Positions 15,584 to 24,325 of a stretch of 45,542 nucleotides of DNA are shown in pieces. Source of the DNA: Terriglobales bacterium (GTDB taxonomy: Bacteria > Acidobacteriota > Terriglobia > Terriglobales > Acidobacteriaceae); contig DASTZZ010000062.1 of assembly GCA_035764005.1 (NCBI GenBank), positions 1 through 45,542 on the forward strand, in the 5' to 3' direction. Position 1 is the first letter of the stretch; each line of letters opens with the position of its first letter. A model generated the notes under the pieces. That model made no database searches. It was not told the DNA's origin and saw nothing but the letters and a program-made list of their open reading frames with translations. The translations under genes were made by a program, and so were the position numbers.

Positions 15584-16459
15584 ATGAAACGATTCCTTCG
15601 AGTTCTTTGCCTGGTAGGGTTTCTGACCACTCTCGGCGCCGCTCAAGATGTGATTCCCCTTTATCCTGGCACGCCGCCTGGCTCCGTGCAGGAGAGTTAT
15701 CCCGAGAAAGAATACTTCTCGAAGCTTTGGAACACGGACGTCGTTGCCAACGTGACCAAGCCAAGCTTGATGGTTTTTAAACCTTCTCCAGAGTTGAGAA
15801 ACGGTACCGCGCTGGTGATTTGCCCTGGTGGCGGTTTCGTGGCATTGTCCATCAGCAGCGAGGGCACCGATGTGGCCAGGTACATGGCTGCGAGAGGCGT
15901 GACCGCTTTCGTGTTGAAGTATCGCCTCGCTCATACCGGCGAGGATGCCACACAGGAATTTGCCGCGATGATGGCCAACGGAAAGTTCCGGGAGACGACT
16001 TCAAAGGTGGTTCCGCTCGCCATGGCCGACGGATTAGCGGCGGTCACTTATGTTCGGCAACACGCGTCAGAATGGGGTGTTTCCCCGGATCGCGTGGGTA
16101 TCATTGGATTCTCCGCGGGTGGGGCGGTGACTGCGGGAGTTGCATTCCATTACTCGCCTGAAAGCCGGCCTGCCTTCGTCGCACCCATCTACGCGGGTGG
16201 GGAAAGATTTGACGATGCAGTCGTGCCGGCAGATGCGCCTCCCATGTTCGTCGCCGCTGCAACCGATGACAATCTCGGACTCGCTCCGCAGAGCGTTGCT
16301 TTGTACCAGAAGTGGCTGGCGGCTCACAAATCGGCTGAACTGCATATGTACGCTAAGGGCGGCCACGGCTTCGGAATGCACAAGCACAACTTGCCTACAG
16401 ATCATTGGATCGACCGGTTCGCCGAGTGGCTCGAGTTAGAAGGTTGGTTAAAGAAATAG
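15584..16459 (+). CDS. Exported alpha/beta hydrolase (BD-FAE/acetyl-esterase-like)
   Basis: A 291-residue secreted esterase-like protein. The signal peptide (MKRFLRVLCLVGFLTTLGAAQ) is cleaved near residue 20. The oxyanion-type loop CPGGGFVAL, the nucleophile elbow GFSAGG, and the C-terminal His segment KGGHGFGMHKH fit the BD-FAE/acetyl-xylan-esterase-like family, whose members often deacetylate plant polysaccharide or feruloyl-type esters. MKRF at 15584 is chosen because a signal peptide begins there. It has no ribosome binding site, but TAAACT lies 8 nt upstream, so the transcript may be leaderless. Exported esterase activity fits the GH9 and GH31 enzymes later in the window; substrate not assignable. 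Confidence 0.88.
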   Translation: MKRFLRVLCLVGFLTTLGAAQDVIPLYPGTPPGSVQESYPEKEYFSKLWNTDVVANVTKPSLMVFKPSPELRNGTALVICPGGGFVALSISSEGTDVARYMAARGVTAFVLKYRLAHTGEDATQEFAAMMANGKFRETTSKVVPLAMADGLAAVTYVRQHASEWGVSPDRVGIIGFSAGGAVTAGVAFHYSPESRPAFVAPIYAGGERFDDAVVPADAPPMFVAAATDDNLGLAPQSVALYQKWLAAHKSAELHMYAKGGHGFGMHKHNLPTDHWIDRFAEWLELEGWLKK

Positions 16460-16588
16460 CCTTCCGGCTGAACACTTTTTTGAACTCTCGTCGCAGAGAA
16501 GAACATGTTGGACGAGCTCAGATATCAGGGACCACGAATTGGCTGGCAGCCGGTAGCCTGTATCCGGTAGTCGAAATGTGAGCACCCG

Positions 16589-18169
16589 TCAGTGCGCCGC
16601 TCTCGCGACCGCGTACATCTCCTTTGCGATCTGCTTCATCAGTGCCATGCGGTCGCCGTTGGCTTCGTAGAGATCCCCGTGTGTCTTGCCGGGAAGATAA
16701 GTGAAGTGAGCGTCTGCGCCGACTTTCTCCAGCGCTTTCTGCAAGAGGCGAGCCGACTCGTCCAGATGGAAGGTGTCGGCCGTGCCTACGATCAGGTGGA
16801 TCTTTCCTTTTAGATCGCGGGCATTTTTGGGCCACTCGCGTTCCACTTTCTTGGCTATGTCGTAGTGTTCTGCCCAGTACTTGATTACTTCAAGATTTAC
16901 TTCGCCGGTGTCGCGGTCGAACATCTGCATCGGCGCTCCGCTTGCCGACTTCGGCGAGAAGACCCAGTCGAACGACGCCATCTGCCCTCCATAAGGACCG
17001 AGCACCGTTTCCTGCTCCGCGAAGCCTTCGAACGATGCCACGTCTTTGCCGCCCATGCGCACCAGCATGTACGGAGAGCCGTCGGTCTCGCGATAGACAT
17101 TCGCATGCGCCGCGTAGAGATCTGGGCCGGTAAAGTTGTGGAAGTCCGACGGATCGGGCGACGTGGACCAGGTGCCTCCGAAGATTTTTGGATATGCGAC
17201 CTGCAGCCACAGCGTTGCCCATCCTCCGCTGGAGTGGCCGTTGAGGAAGCGTCCGCTCGGTTTGGCGTCCATGCGGTACTTGTGTTCCAGCATGGGAATA
17301 AATTCCGCGGTGAGCGCGCGTCCCCAGGGACCGTTGTTGACCGAGTCGGCGAATTCGACGCATCCGGTGGGGAACGATTCGTCGAGCATGACGAAGATCA
17401 TCGGCGGAATCGAGCCCTCTTCCATCATCTTGCGTATCCCGGCGGCTCGCGATGCAATGTTCTCCGCGTTCCCGCCAAATCCATGCGTCCAGTAAACGGT
17501 GGGATAGGTCTCCTTCCCATTTCCGTACTTCGGCGGGAGCACAACATAAGCGGTGATGAACACCGGGCGCCCCCAGAACCGGGTGAGATCGGCGCTTTCA
17601 AAGTGCACGGGCTCGACGCCGGCCACGAGCGACGGCGGCTTCCATTGAGGATCGTCATTCGCAAATCGAGCCACGCCTTTGCGCTCGGATTCGAGCGTGA
17701 CACGAACCGGCGCGGTCATGTTCGCGGGATGGAAAGCGCTCAGCGTCGCGACTGCACTTTGAAGATCTCCGCCGGTGATCTCATAGTTGTAGGCGTGGTG
17801 GATGTCGAGCAGCGCCTGCACCTGGTAATCGCCGTCCGGCGCCTGGCTGAACGGCTTCGGATATGCAATGTCGTCGGCATCGACATCGATCGACGATCCG
17901 GGAGCGAGCGACTCAACCTCGCGCGCCGCGATCCACGTCTCTCCGGGGATAAAGCCGGGCCCGAGTTCCTTCTCGCCGCTGCCTTTGCGCAGGAAGATGA
18001 GCAGGCGTCCGGACTGACGCTCGTGAAAGCCGGAGCCAAGCGTCACACGAAAAAAGAGGTGGTGCGCCGGCGCAGAACTCTGCTCACTTTGGGGAGCAGC
18101 GGGTTGTTGTCCGGAAAGAATGAAGGCGAACAGAAGAACGGAAAGACCTAAGGCGCGCTTGCGTAGCAT
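16589..18169 (-). CDS. Exported esterase, Fes/esterase-D-like alpha/beta hydrolase
   Basis: About 526 residues from ATG 18169 (MLRKRALGLSVLLF, a signal peptide); a frame open to 18205 lacks support. An N-terminal beta-rich domain (about 30-190; FRVTLGSGFHERQSGRLLIFL) is followed by a hydrolase domain with the elbow GHSSGGW and the segment YPTVYWTHGFGGNAENIASRAAGI. HLIVGTADTFHLDESA and the C-terminal PGKTHGDLYEANGD carry the likely acid and His. Similar proteins are putative esterases of the Fes/EstA type; the target may be a polysaccharide or siderophore-type ester. TATCAT lies 6 nt before the ATG and there is no SD sequence, suggesting a leaderless mRNA. Next to the VWA gene but separated by 163 bp. 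Confidence 0.85.
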   Translation of the reverse strand: MLRKRALGLSVLLFAFILSGQQPAAPQSEQSSAPAHHLFFRVTLGSGFHERQSGRLLIFLRKGSGEKELGPGFIPGETWIAAREVESLAPGSSIDVDADDIAYPKPFSQAPDGDYQVQALLDIHHAYNYEITGGDLQSAVATLSAFHPANMTAPVRVTLESERKGVARFANDDPQWKPPSLVAGVEPVHFESADLTRFWGRPVFITAYVVLPPKYGNGKETYPTVYWTHGFGGNAENIASRAAGIRKMMEEGSIPPMIFVMLDESFPTGCVEFADSVNNGPWGRALTAEFIPMLEHKYRMDAKPSGRFLNGHSSGGWATLWLQVAYPKIFGGTWSTSPDPSDFHNFTGPDLYAAHANVYRETDGSPYMLVRMGGKDVASFEGFAEQETVLGPYGGQMASFDWVFSPKSASGAPMQMFDRDTGEVNLEVIKYWAEHYDIAKKVEREWPKNARDLKGKIHLIVGTADTFHLDESARLLQKALEKVGADAHFTYLPGKTHGDLYEANGDRMALMKQIAKEMYAVARAAH

Positions 18170-18332
18170 CGCGGAATGATAGCAGCGAGAGAAAAGAGGA
18201 GGCATAGGAAAAACAGCAAAGACTTCAGGAAGGCCTTCCGCCTGTCACCGTCTTTTTGTCACCATTTTTTTCTGGCCCACTGTTTCAAAGAAAAGCCGAC
18301 TGCCAATGCATGCTTAGAAGCGGGAGGTCGTC

Positions 18333-19487
18333 TTAGTCGTAGTATCCATCTCTGGTTTGGACGATGTCGTTCTTTTCTTTGGAGGCTAGATGGATCTTGT
18401 GATACGACTCTGTTCCATTATGGTCCGGAGTGTATCCCAGGCTGTATTGATTGCGCAGCTCCTGTTCAATTTGGGAATAGATTTGATCGATCGGCTGTTT
18501 TTTGGAGATCTCGAACATGCGTCCGCCGGTTTCTTTTGCCATGCGCTCCAGCACCTTCTTGCCGTCTTCATGCGATTCCTGCGGATAGCCGCCGCGACCT
18601 GCGCGGGGGCCGCCCATGCCGCCTAGGCCGCCCCATCCACCGTGTCCGCCGCGGCCGAATCCACCAAAGTTGCCCGGGTCCTCGCCTTTGAAGTAAATGC
18701 AATACACGATCGTGTCTGCGCGCTGCGCAGACTCGATTGCGCTGACGAGCGAGGTCTTGCTGCCGCGGTCGTCTCCATCGGTCAGCAGGATGAGCGCTTT
18801 GCGTCCTTTTTGTTTCTGCATTAGCTCATCGGAGGCAAGAAAGACGGCGTCATAGAGCAGCGTTCCACCACCGCCAAAATGATGATGACCGCCTCGGGCT
18901 CCGCCCGGATATCCGGTTGGTGATCCGCCCGAACTCTGGTTGTCATCGCGCGAACTGGGTTCAATCTGATCGGTAGCCGAAGCCAGCTTCTGCTTCGACG
19001 AAGTCAGATCCTGCAGCAGCTCGACCTGGCGATCAAAATGAATCACAAACGCCGCGTCTTTCTCTTCACGCACGAGCTGATCAAGAAAACTGACACTTGC
19101 GCTGCGCTCGTCGGGCAAATCCTTCAGCGTGCTCATGCTGGTATCGACGAGCAAACCCAGCTTCAACGGCATGTCGCTCTCGCGCGTGAAGTACTTGATC
19201 GTTTGCGGACGCCCGTCTTCCTCCAACGTGAAATCATCTTTAGAGAGATTGTTGATGATTTGTCCGTGCTTGTTGCGCACAGTCGCAAGCAGGTTCACGA
19301 CCTTCACTTCGGCCGAATACCTGGGAGTATCGGATTGCGCACCGGCCGAGGGCGATGCCGTATTGTCATCGGCGTCTTGGGCAAAGCCAACCGAGAGAAA
19401 AGCAGTAGAAATCACCAACACTAGCGCGAACCACCGCCGCCTCGCGCCGAGCGATACAGGGACAGAACAGCGAGTTGCTGAAAACAT
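18333..19487 (-). CDS. VWFA-related domain protein (acidobacterial family)
   Basis: A 384-residue exported protein with an N-terminal signal (RRWFALVLVISTAFLSVGFAQ). It has the acidobacterial VWFA arrangement: a beta-strand start VKVVNLLATVRNKHGQIINNLSKDDF, then LLVDTSMSTLKDLP with the MIDAS D115-x-S117-x-S119, T209 in GTLLYDAVF, and LLTDGDDRGSKTS with the second Asp (D237). The C-terminal region (QIYSQIEQELRNQYSLGYTPDH) matches the family's SLGY end. Two Gly-rich insertions (186-208 and 272-300) are unusual; the first carries HHH. VWA proteins bind metal and mediate adhesion. Shares the minus strand with the two upstream genes (58-bp gap), so a three-gene operon is likely. Confidence 0.9.
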   Translation of the reverse strand: MFSATRCSVPVSLGARRRWFALVLVISTAFLSVGFAQDADDNTASPSAGAQSDTPRYSAEVKVVNLLATVRNKHGQIINNLSKDDFTLEEDGRPQTIKYFTRESDMPLKLGLLVDTSMSTLKDLPDERSASVSFLDQLVREEKDAAFVIHFDRQVELLQDLTSSKQKLASATDQIEPSSRDDNQSSGGSPTGYPGGARGGHHHFGGGGTLLYDAVFLASDELMQKQKGRKALILLTDGDDRGSKTSLVSAIESAQRADTIVYCIYFKGEDPGNFGGFGRGGHGGWGGLGGMGGPRAGRGGYPQESHEDGKKVLERMAKETGGRMFEISKKQPIDQIYSQIEQELRNQYSLGYTPDHNGTESYHKIHLASKEKNDIVQTRDGYYD

Positions 19488-19545
19488 TGAGAGCTCTAAG
19501 TAGCTCTAACCGGAATTGGAAGAAAAAGTTGTGAGGCTTTCGGAG

Positions 19546-20373
19546 TCACTGGCCGGTCGCGGAACCTTGACGGGTTGCCGGCACCGGGACGTGAGATTTT
19601 GGTTTGGTCGTTTGAACCTGTGTCGTTGCGAGCTTCGGGGATTTTGCAAAGATCGGTGGCTTTGGCGTGTTCCTAACGGCGACAACGGTATTCGGCGTCC
19701 GCCGTCCCAGACAGCCGCCGCGGCAGGCTGCCAGCTTCGAGGCGCATGACCATGTACATCCGCGAACGACTACTTTGCCGTCCCGCAACATCCGGGGCTG
19801 GCAGCACGCCCAGGAGCCTGGGTGACAAGCGAGGGCGACGTATCCTCCAGAGATCGCCTGAAATTGCGTGATGACCGAGAGCATGCGCGTATTTACAAGC
19901 TGTTCCTCGCGGCTCCAGGCCGGAACGGTTGGCGCCTTTTGCGCATGAAGCAACGCTGTTTTCACTGAAGATACCTTTGCGTGAAGATCGCGGAAGAGAG
20001 TGGCTCCATAGGCTTGATGCCGGTTGCGATATCTCTGCTCGGCGCGCGACGAAATTGCGAGTAATTGGCGGACTCTTTGCAGACGGTCTCGCGATTGCTT
20101 CGAATGCTGAAGTTGTCGCAGCAATTGTTTCTGTCGCCCCACCTTGCGAACTCGATGAAACTTGTGTGCGGAAGCACTGAGCTTTTGATTCTCCTCGTCG
20201 ATCGATGTGAGGCGGTTGTCAATACTTTGAAAAAGGAGCAGTGGCACATCTGAGTTCGAGGCCTGTCGCATGCCGGCGCGTTTTGCATGAATCGCCCCGG
20301 CTGATGCCGCCACGGTCGCGAGCCACAGCAGTGTGAAGAGGAGGGCGCATATGCGAATCACGCTGGGCTTCAT
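19546..20373 (-). CDS. Exported Cys-rich protein with coiled-coil region
   Basis: Not a recognised family. Its 275 residues comprise a signal peptide (1-28), a long charged helical region (about 55-145; leucine/arginine-rich, likely coiled coil), then a Cys-rich module with seven cysteines at 183, 190, 191, 206, 210, 217 and 221 (spacing C-x6-CC-x14-C-x3-C-x6-C-x3-C), and a Pro/Thr-rich tail. The Cys cluster probably forms disulfides outside the cytoplasm. Its ATG overlaps the stop of the upstream SYLF-amidase gene (ATGA, 20370-20373), so the two are translationally coupled and their proteins may work together. The VWA gene lies 58 bp downstream. Confidence 0.75.
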   Translation of the reverse strand: MKPSVIRICALLFTLLWLATVAASAGAIHAKRAGMRQASNSDVPLLLFQSIDNRLTSIDEENQKLSASAHKFHRVRKVGRQKQLLRQLQHSKQSRDRLQRVRQLLAISSRAEQRYRNRHQAYGATLFRDLHAKVSSVKTALLHAQKAPTVPAWSREEQLVNTRMLSVITQFQAISGGYVALACHPGSWACCQPRMLRDGKVVVRGCTWSCASKLAACRGGCLGRRTPNTVVAVRNTPKPPIFAKSPKLATTQVQTTKPKSHVPVPATRQGSATGQ

Positions 20374-21593
20374 GATCCCGCTCCAGATTCACGGCTCACT
20401 GCCGCCAACACAGTATTGAATTCGAAGCCCTCTCCCGGGCACTCCGTTCGCGAGACGGCGTTATGAAGCATGATGCGCTGCAGTGGAATCGAATACTTTT
20501 GCCGCAAGTAGCAACACAATCGAATCAGCGCTGCCATTTGCGCCTTTGTCGGTCGCGCCGCTACGCGCGTGCCTGCGGAACTCGTGTGTGAACTGAAATC
20601 GCCTACCAGGGCGATGCCGAGATACGAGTTGTATCCTCGCGCGTGCGCGCCCTCGCAGCGCTCCGGACGACCGCTCACAACCCGCCCATCGGGCAAAATC
20701 AGATAGTGGTACGCGATGTGATAGACCTTCCCAAAACAGGAAATCTCGTACCCGCGCGCATAGTGAAACCGGTCGAGAGCGCGTTCGGCCTCCGGCAGAT
20801 CTCCGCCGGGGATCAGAACGGAATGGTGAATGATGATGCCGGCTGGAGTAATAGTGTTGAAAAACGACGCAACATCCACGCGGTAGAAACTGGTCACGGA
20901 CGATGACATAGTGCCGTCGCCGAGCAGTTGAGCGCTGTCGAGCGGATGTCCGTATAACTGCTGCGTCTCCCCCGCATTAAGTGAGATCTTTCCTTTGGGC
21001 GGAAGGGCGCTCCGCAGCTCGCCGTTCGCGATCGAGTAACCGAAGACATCGCGGCTGGCCGTCACCTGGTCCAGAATGGCGTGCTTCGAGCGCGTCGGCC
21101 CCGGCGAAATTCGCAGAGGAGAGCGAAGTTCCAGGTTGCCGGAAATGAGGCGCCGCCGAGCGCGATCACTCAGAACCAGGACGTAGAGGTCAGATTTGAG
21201 TGGCGCTGTCGAGGAGGAAAGCAGGTTCACAACTACCGGACTTGTCCACTGCCTTTCAGAATTTCGACACGACGCAAAACCTTGCAGGGCAGCTGTGTCG
21301 CGTTCCTGAAATGGGAATACTACCAGACAGGCGGTGCGATTCAAAATCGCGTCAGGTACGGCGAATGCAGGCTGCGAAATGAGCTTTTCCATCTCGTCGC
21401 CGATCCGATGCAGTCGCTCTTCTGTGGCGGAGAGTTTGGCCGGCTGTGCAACCGGTGGAGCACTTGAGCTGCGTGGCAGCTCTGGCGGCGGTGGCACTAT
21501 GACCTGGGATCTCTGCGGCTTGCCGCAAGCCATCAAAAGCGCGACAACTGCGAGAACTACGGCTTGAGCAGATCTGAAAAGAAAATCACGCAT
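20370..21593 (-). CDS. SYLF-like (Ysc84) and N-acetylmuramoyl-L-alanine amidase (Amidase_2) fusion lipoprotein
   Basis: A 407-residue protein. VVALLMAC at 16-23 is a lipobox, with lipidation at C23. Residues ~75-225 resemble SYLF/Ysc84 proteins, which bind lipids: LNRTACLVVFPF, WTSPVVVNLL, LYVLVLSDRARRRLISGN, and the family's ending pattern SIANGELRS...LYG. Residues ~250-395 are an Amidase_2/PGRP domain: H256/H257, Y295-H296, H317, H377 and C385; H256 or H257, H377 and C385 are the likely zinc ligands. Amidases of this fold cleave the sugar-peptide link of peptidoglycan. A SYLF-amidase lipoprotein is unusual; the SYLF call is the weaker of the two. Overlaps the Cys-rich gene by 4 nt. Confidence 0.85.
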   Translation of the reverse strand: MRDFLFRSAQAVVLAVVALLMACGKPQRSQVIVPPPPELPRSSSAPPVAQPAKLSATEERLHRIGDEMEKLISQPAFAVPDAILNRTACLVVFPFQERDTAALQGFASCRNSERQWTSPVVVNLLSSSTAPLKSDLYVLVLSDRARRRLISGNLELRSPLRISPGPTRSKHAILDQVTASRDVFGYSIANGELRSALPPKGKISLNAGETQQLYGHPLDSAQLLGDGTMSSSVTSFYRVDVASFFNTITPAGIIIHHSVLIPGGDLPEAERALDRFHYARGYEISCFGKVYHIAYHYLILPDGRVVSGRPERCEGAHARGYNSYLGIALVGDFSSHTSSAGTRVAARPTKAQMAALIRLCCYLRQKYSIPLQRIMLHNAVSRTECPGEGFEFNTVLAAVSRESGAGS

Positions 21594-21786
21594 GCTCGAC
21601 GAAACTTGTCACAGGTTGTGTTTGTAGAAGAAGCGGCAGAGTGGGGCGGGGATGCTCAGCGGCAACGAGAATCGCGAGCTACTGTTTCGACATCAGCAAG
21701 TTTTGAAAATTGTCCCGGAACTCGGGCCTCCATAAGAGCGAACGGCCAGTCATACTAATCGGGGCTCACGGCTGCTATAGATCGGC

Positions 21787-23109
21787 ATGGGAAATCTGGC
21801 AAGCAATTGGCGCGATCAGAGTTTGCAGGCGTTTTCTGCCGACGCGCCCTGGACGGCAGGCAATCTCGAAGGACTGGCTGAAGAGTTACTTGCAAATATT
21901 ACCGCCAGCGGAGTCGCGATCGTGCGCGAAGATCCTGAAACGGCGGGAAGTCTGGTCTGTGTAGTCAGTCTTGGCACGTGCGTACCGCCGCGTGCAGCGC
22001 GTGTAGATCCGAGTTCGGGAATTTCTGGGCGATGCATTCGCGAACGCCGCACCCAGCGCTGCTACGACAGCCGCATAGATCCGCGGGTGGAGCGGGCTGC
22101 CAGCGAGCGGCTCGGAATACGATCCCTGGTCGCCGTTCCACTGGTGGTTGACTCACGTTGCATTGGCCTTATCGAAGCTGTTTCCGATCGGCCTGGACAC
22201 TTCGATGAAGCGAGAGCAGCGGTCGTGGAGAGTGCGGCGAACCGGGCAACAGCACTCCTCGCTGCACAACAGAACTCTTCAGAGTTGCTCAGCGACCATC
22301 TTGCAGGATTAACGTACAGGCAAGCAGAGCACGCAATCGACGCTCCTGTTGCTATCCGGGAAGCTGAGGAAAGACCAGCAGAAAACATTCATGTGGATCG
22401 CTCCGTCGCGAATGGCCAGACACATTTGCAATCCGCCGACTGGGAGGGAAGTGCACGGAGGCGCTTTTTGCCATGGTCGGCGCTGATCGCGGCGGCATTG
22501 TTGGCGGCTTGGGTGAGTTTCTACCTGGTGCACCAACACACAGACCACCGCATCGCGAACTCTCAGCAGAGGACGCAGGCTTTGCCGTCTCGCATACCGG
22601 CGGTTCCAGCTATCAGTCCGAAGCAGGAGACGGCAACTCCTCTTACCGGCAAGGTCACTGGAAGTCAGGCGGTTCCGCATCTTGTCGTGGCCGACGGAGC
22701 CAAACGTGGCGTGATCTCCGACCAGATTCGTCTAGCTCAGGCATACATGAGTGGTGATGGCGTACCCAAAAGCCGGGAGAAAGCAGCCAGTTGGTACATC
22801 ATTGCCGGAGAAAAGGGAAGCGCCGGAGCGAAACGGCGGTCCATTGAAGTCACTCGCGGCATGGCGCCGGCCGAGATTGCGCGAATCCGGTTCGACGTCG
22901 CGAAGATGCATATGGATGGCATCGGAACTCGGAAAGATTACATCGCTGCCTACACGTGGTTCGAACTGTCGAAGGCCGCCGGTGACATCCGCGTAGAACA
23001 CGAGGAAGAAATCTTGCGGACCAGGATGCAACCGGATCAGGTGCAGGAAGGGAAGCAGCGCGCATCCATTTGGCTGCAATCCCATTTACGGAAAACACAT
23101 CGCCACTGA
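21787..23109 (+). CDS. GAF-TM-Sel1 repeat protein
   Basis: A 440-residue protein with a cytosolic GAF-like sensor domain (about 25-160, with LGIRSLVAVPLVVDSRCIGLIEA), a charged linker (165-225), one transmembrane helix (228-248, preceded by RRRF), and a C-terminal region with Sel1-like repeats: RLAQAYMSGDGVPKSREKAASWY (315-337) and VAKMHMDGIGTRKDYIAAYTWF (371-392). Topology by the positive-inside rule: GAF in cytosol, Sel1 outside. It would link a cytosolic signal to an exported binding platform. No enzymatic output domain is seen. The ATG at 21787 is preceded by TATAGA and TCGGC, with no SD sequence. Followed by a PAS-HisKA gene after 235 bp. Confidence 0.82.
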   Translation: MGNLASNWRDQSLQAFSADAPWTAGNLEGLAEELLANITASGVAIVREDPETAGSLVCVVSLGTCVPPRAARVDPSSGISGRCIRERRTQRCYDSRIDPRVERAASERLGIRSLVAVPLVVDSRCIGLIEAVSDRPGHFDEARAAVVESAANRATALLAAQQNSSELLSDHLAGLTYRQAEHAIDAPVAIREAEERPAENIHVDRSVANGQTHLQSADWEGSARRRFLPWSALIAAALLAAWVSFYLVHQHTDHRIANSQQRTQALPSRIPAVPAISPKQETATPLTGKVTGSQAVPHLVVADGAKRGVISDQIRLAQAYMSGDGVPKSREKAASWYIIAGEKGSAGAKRRSIEVTRGMAPAEIARIRFDVAKMHMDGIGTRKDYIAAYTWFELSKAAGDIRVEHEEEILRTRMQPDQVQEGKQRASIWLQSHLRKTHRH

Positions 23110-23344
23110 TCCACGTTTGTCTGCGGCGTCTTTGCCTAATGGCGAAAGCTAGTGACAGAAAACCTAGTAAACCAGCGAATCAGGCGAAGTATCCGTATCG
23201 CAAGGCGGCTCGGTTCTCTCGCAGGCGTTGTGGCATATCGCTGCTCTGCGGCCGCTCTGCGATCACAACCCCCACGGTTTCAGCATCTAAGACTGTCGTA
23301 TCGTCACCCAACCCGAGCTGCGGACCGGCGGGGCAGGAAAGTCT

Positions 23345-24325
23345 ATGCCGTTCAAAGAGCAGGAACTCATCTTGGCCCAGCAATTGGCTGGTCTCGCCAT
23401 ATGGGAATGGCATGTAGAAAGCGACGAGCTGAAATGGCTTCCTGGCAGCGTGCCTCTCTTTGGGCGTCCAATATGCGAGATCGCACATCGCAAGGATGCT
23501 CCGCAGCCTGTTTACGAAGAAGATCGCGTGCGCGTGCAGAATGCAGTTCGGAAGGCGGTGGACGAAGGCGGAGATTTTGATGTCGAGTACCGCGTTCAAT
23601 GGCCAAATAGAGAAGTTCATTGGATTCGCACACGCGGTCGCATGGTCCAACATCCCGAGCGCGGCAAACTTCTCATCGGAGTGACGCAGGACACAACAGA
23701 GACAAAAAATAGAGAGCAGGCACTGGAGGCTCAGGCTCGCCTGCTAGATCTCGCGTATGAGCCCATTCTGGTCCGCGATGCTCAGGACAGAATTACTTTC
23801 TGGAACAAAGGCGCCGAACGACTGTACGGCTACACATCCAAAGAAGCGCTCGGCGAAAGGAGCCACGACCTTCTTTGCACCAAATTTCCCGATTCCCTGG
23901 AGCAAATTGAAGCTCAGCTTGCCAAGCATACATCGTGGGAGGGCGAGCTCGTTCACCGCACCAAAGATCGGCGGCTCATTCACGTAGCCACTAGATGGCA
24001 GCGACTTTCCGACAAAGAAATGTGGACACTGGAAACTAACTTCGACCTTTCCCACCAGAAAGCATTGCAGGTCGCTAAAGTTTGGGAGGAGAAGGCGAAG
24101 TTGATCGGGGAACTGTCACACGAGATCAACAATCCCCTTGCTGCGGCTACCAATGCCACCTACATGCTAAGGAGTGGATCCGATCACCCTGTGCAGTACG
24201 TCGACATCCTTGAGGAGTCGATCAATAGAATCGCGCGGTTCATTCGCAAGTCGAACGAGCTGCACGAGAAAGCGAGAGCCCACGAGCACCGCCTGGTGCA
24301 AGAAAATGGCGATCAACTTCAGTAA
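23345..24325 (+). CDS. PAS-PAS-HisKA sensor protein lacking HATPase domain
   Basis: A 326-residue, apparently soluble sensor. A first PAS domain (about 12-118) is marked by LAGLAIWEWHVESDELKW and YRVQWPNREVHWIRTRGRMV with PAC-like VTQDTTETK. A second (about 128-240) is marked by ILVRDAQDRITFWNKGAERLYGYTSKEALG. A dimerisation/H-box helix follows: LIGELSHEINNPLAAATNATYML, with H259 as predicted phosphoacceptor. It then ends at 326 with no N, G1 or G2 box, so it cannot phosphorylate itself; no response regulator is adjacent. It may be an accessory or phosphotransfer protein, or C-terminally truncated. AGGAAAG precedes ATG 23345. Confidence 0.85.
   Translation: MPFKEQELILAQQLAGLAIWEWHVESDELKWLPGSVPLFGRPICEIAHRKDAPQPVYEEDRVRVQNAVRKAVDEGGDFDVEYRVQWPNREVHWIRTRGRMVQHPERGKLLIGVTQDTTETKNREQALEAQARLLDLAYEPILVRDAQDRITFWNKGAERLYGYTSKEALGERSHDLLCTKFPDSLEQIEAQLAKHTSWEGELVHRTKDRRLIHVATRWQRLSDKEMWTLETNFDLSHQKALQVAKVWEEKAKLIGELSHEINNPLAAATNATYMLRSGSDHPVQYVDILEESINRIARFIRKSNELHEKARAHEHRLVQENGDQLQ

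Noticed and set aside
16865-18151. Long plus-strand open frame (428 codons) in the esterase
   Set aside because: It lies antisense to a gene with a clear alpha/beta-hydrolase protein; its own sequence is Arg-rich and shows no fold.
18228-18239. Perfect 12-bp palindrome GGAAGGCCTTCC followed by T runs, possible terminator
   Set aside because: There is no loop in the palindrome and the T run is 14 nt away, so a terminator is not supported.
23152-23580. Open frame overlapping the start of the PAS-HisKA gene
   Set aside because: Overlaps a better-supported gene in another frame; Arg-rich without known domains.
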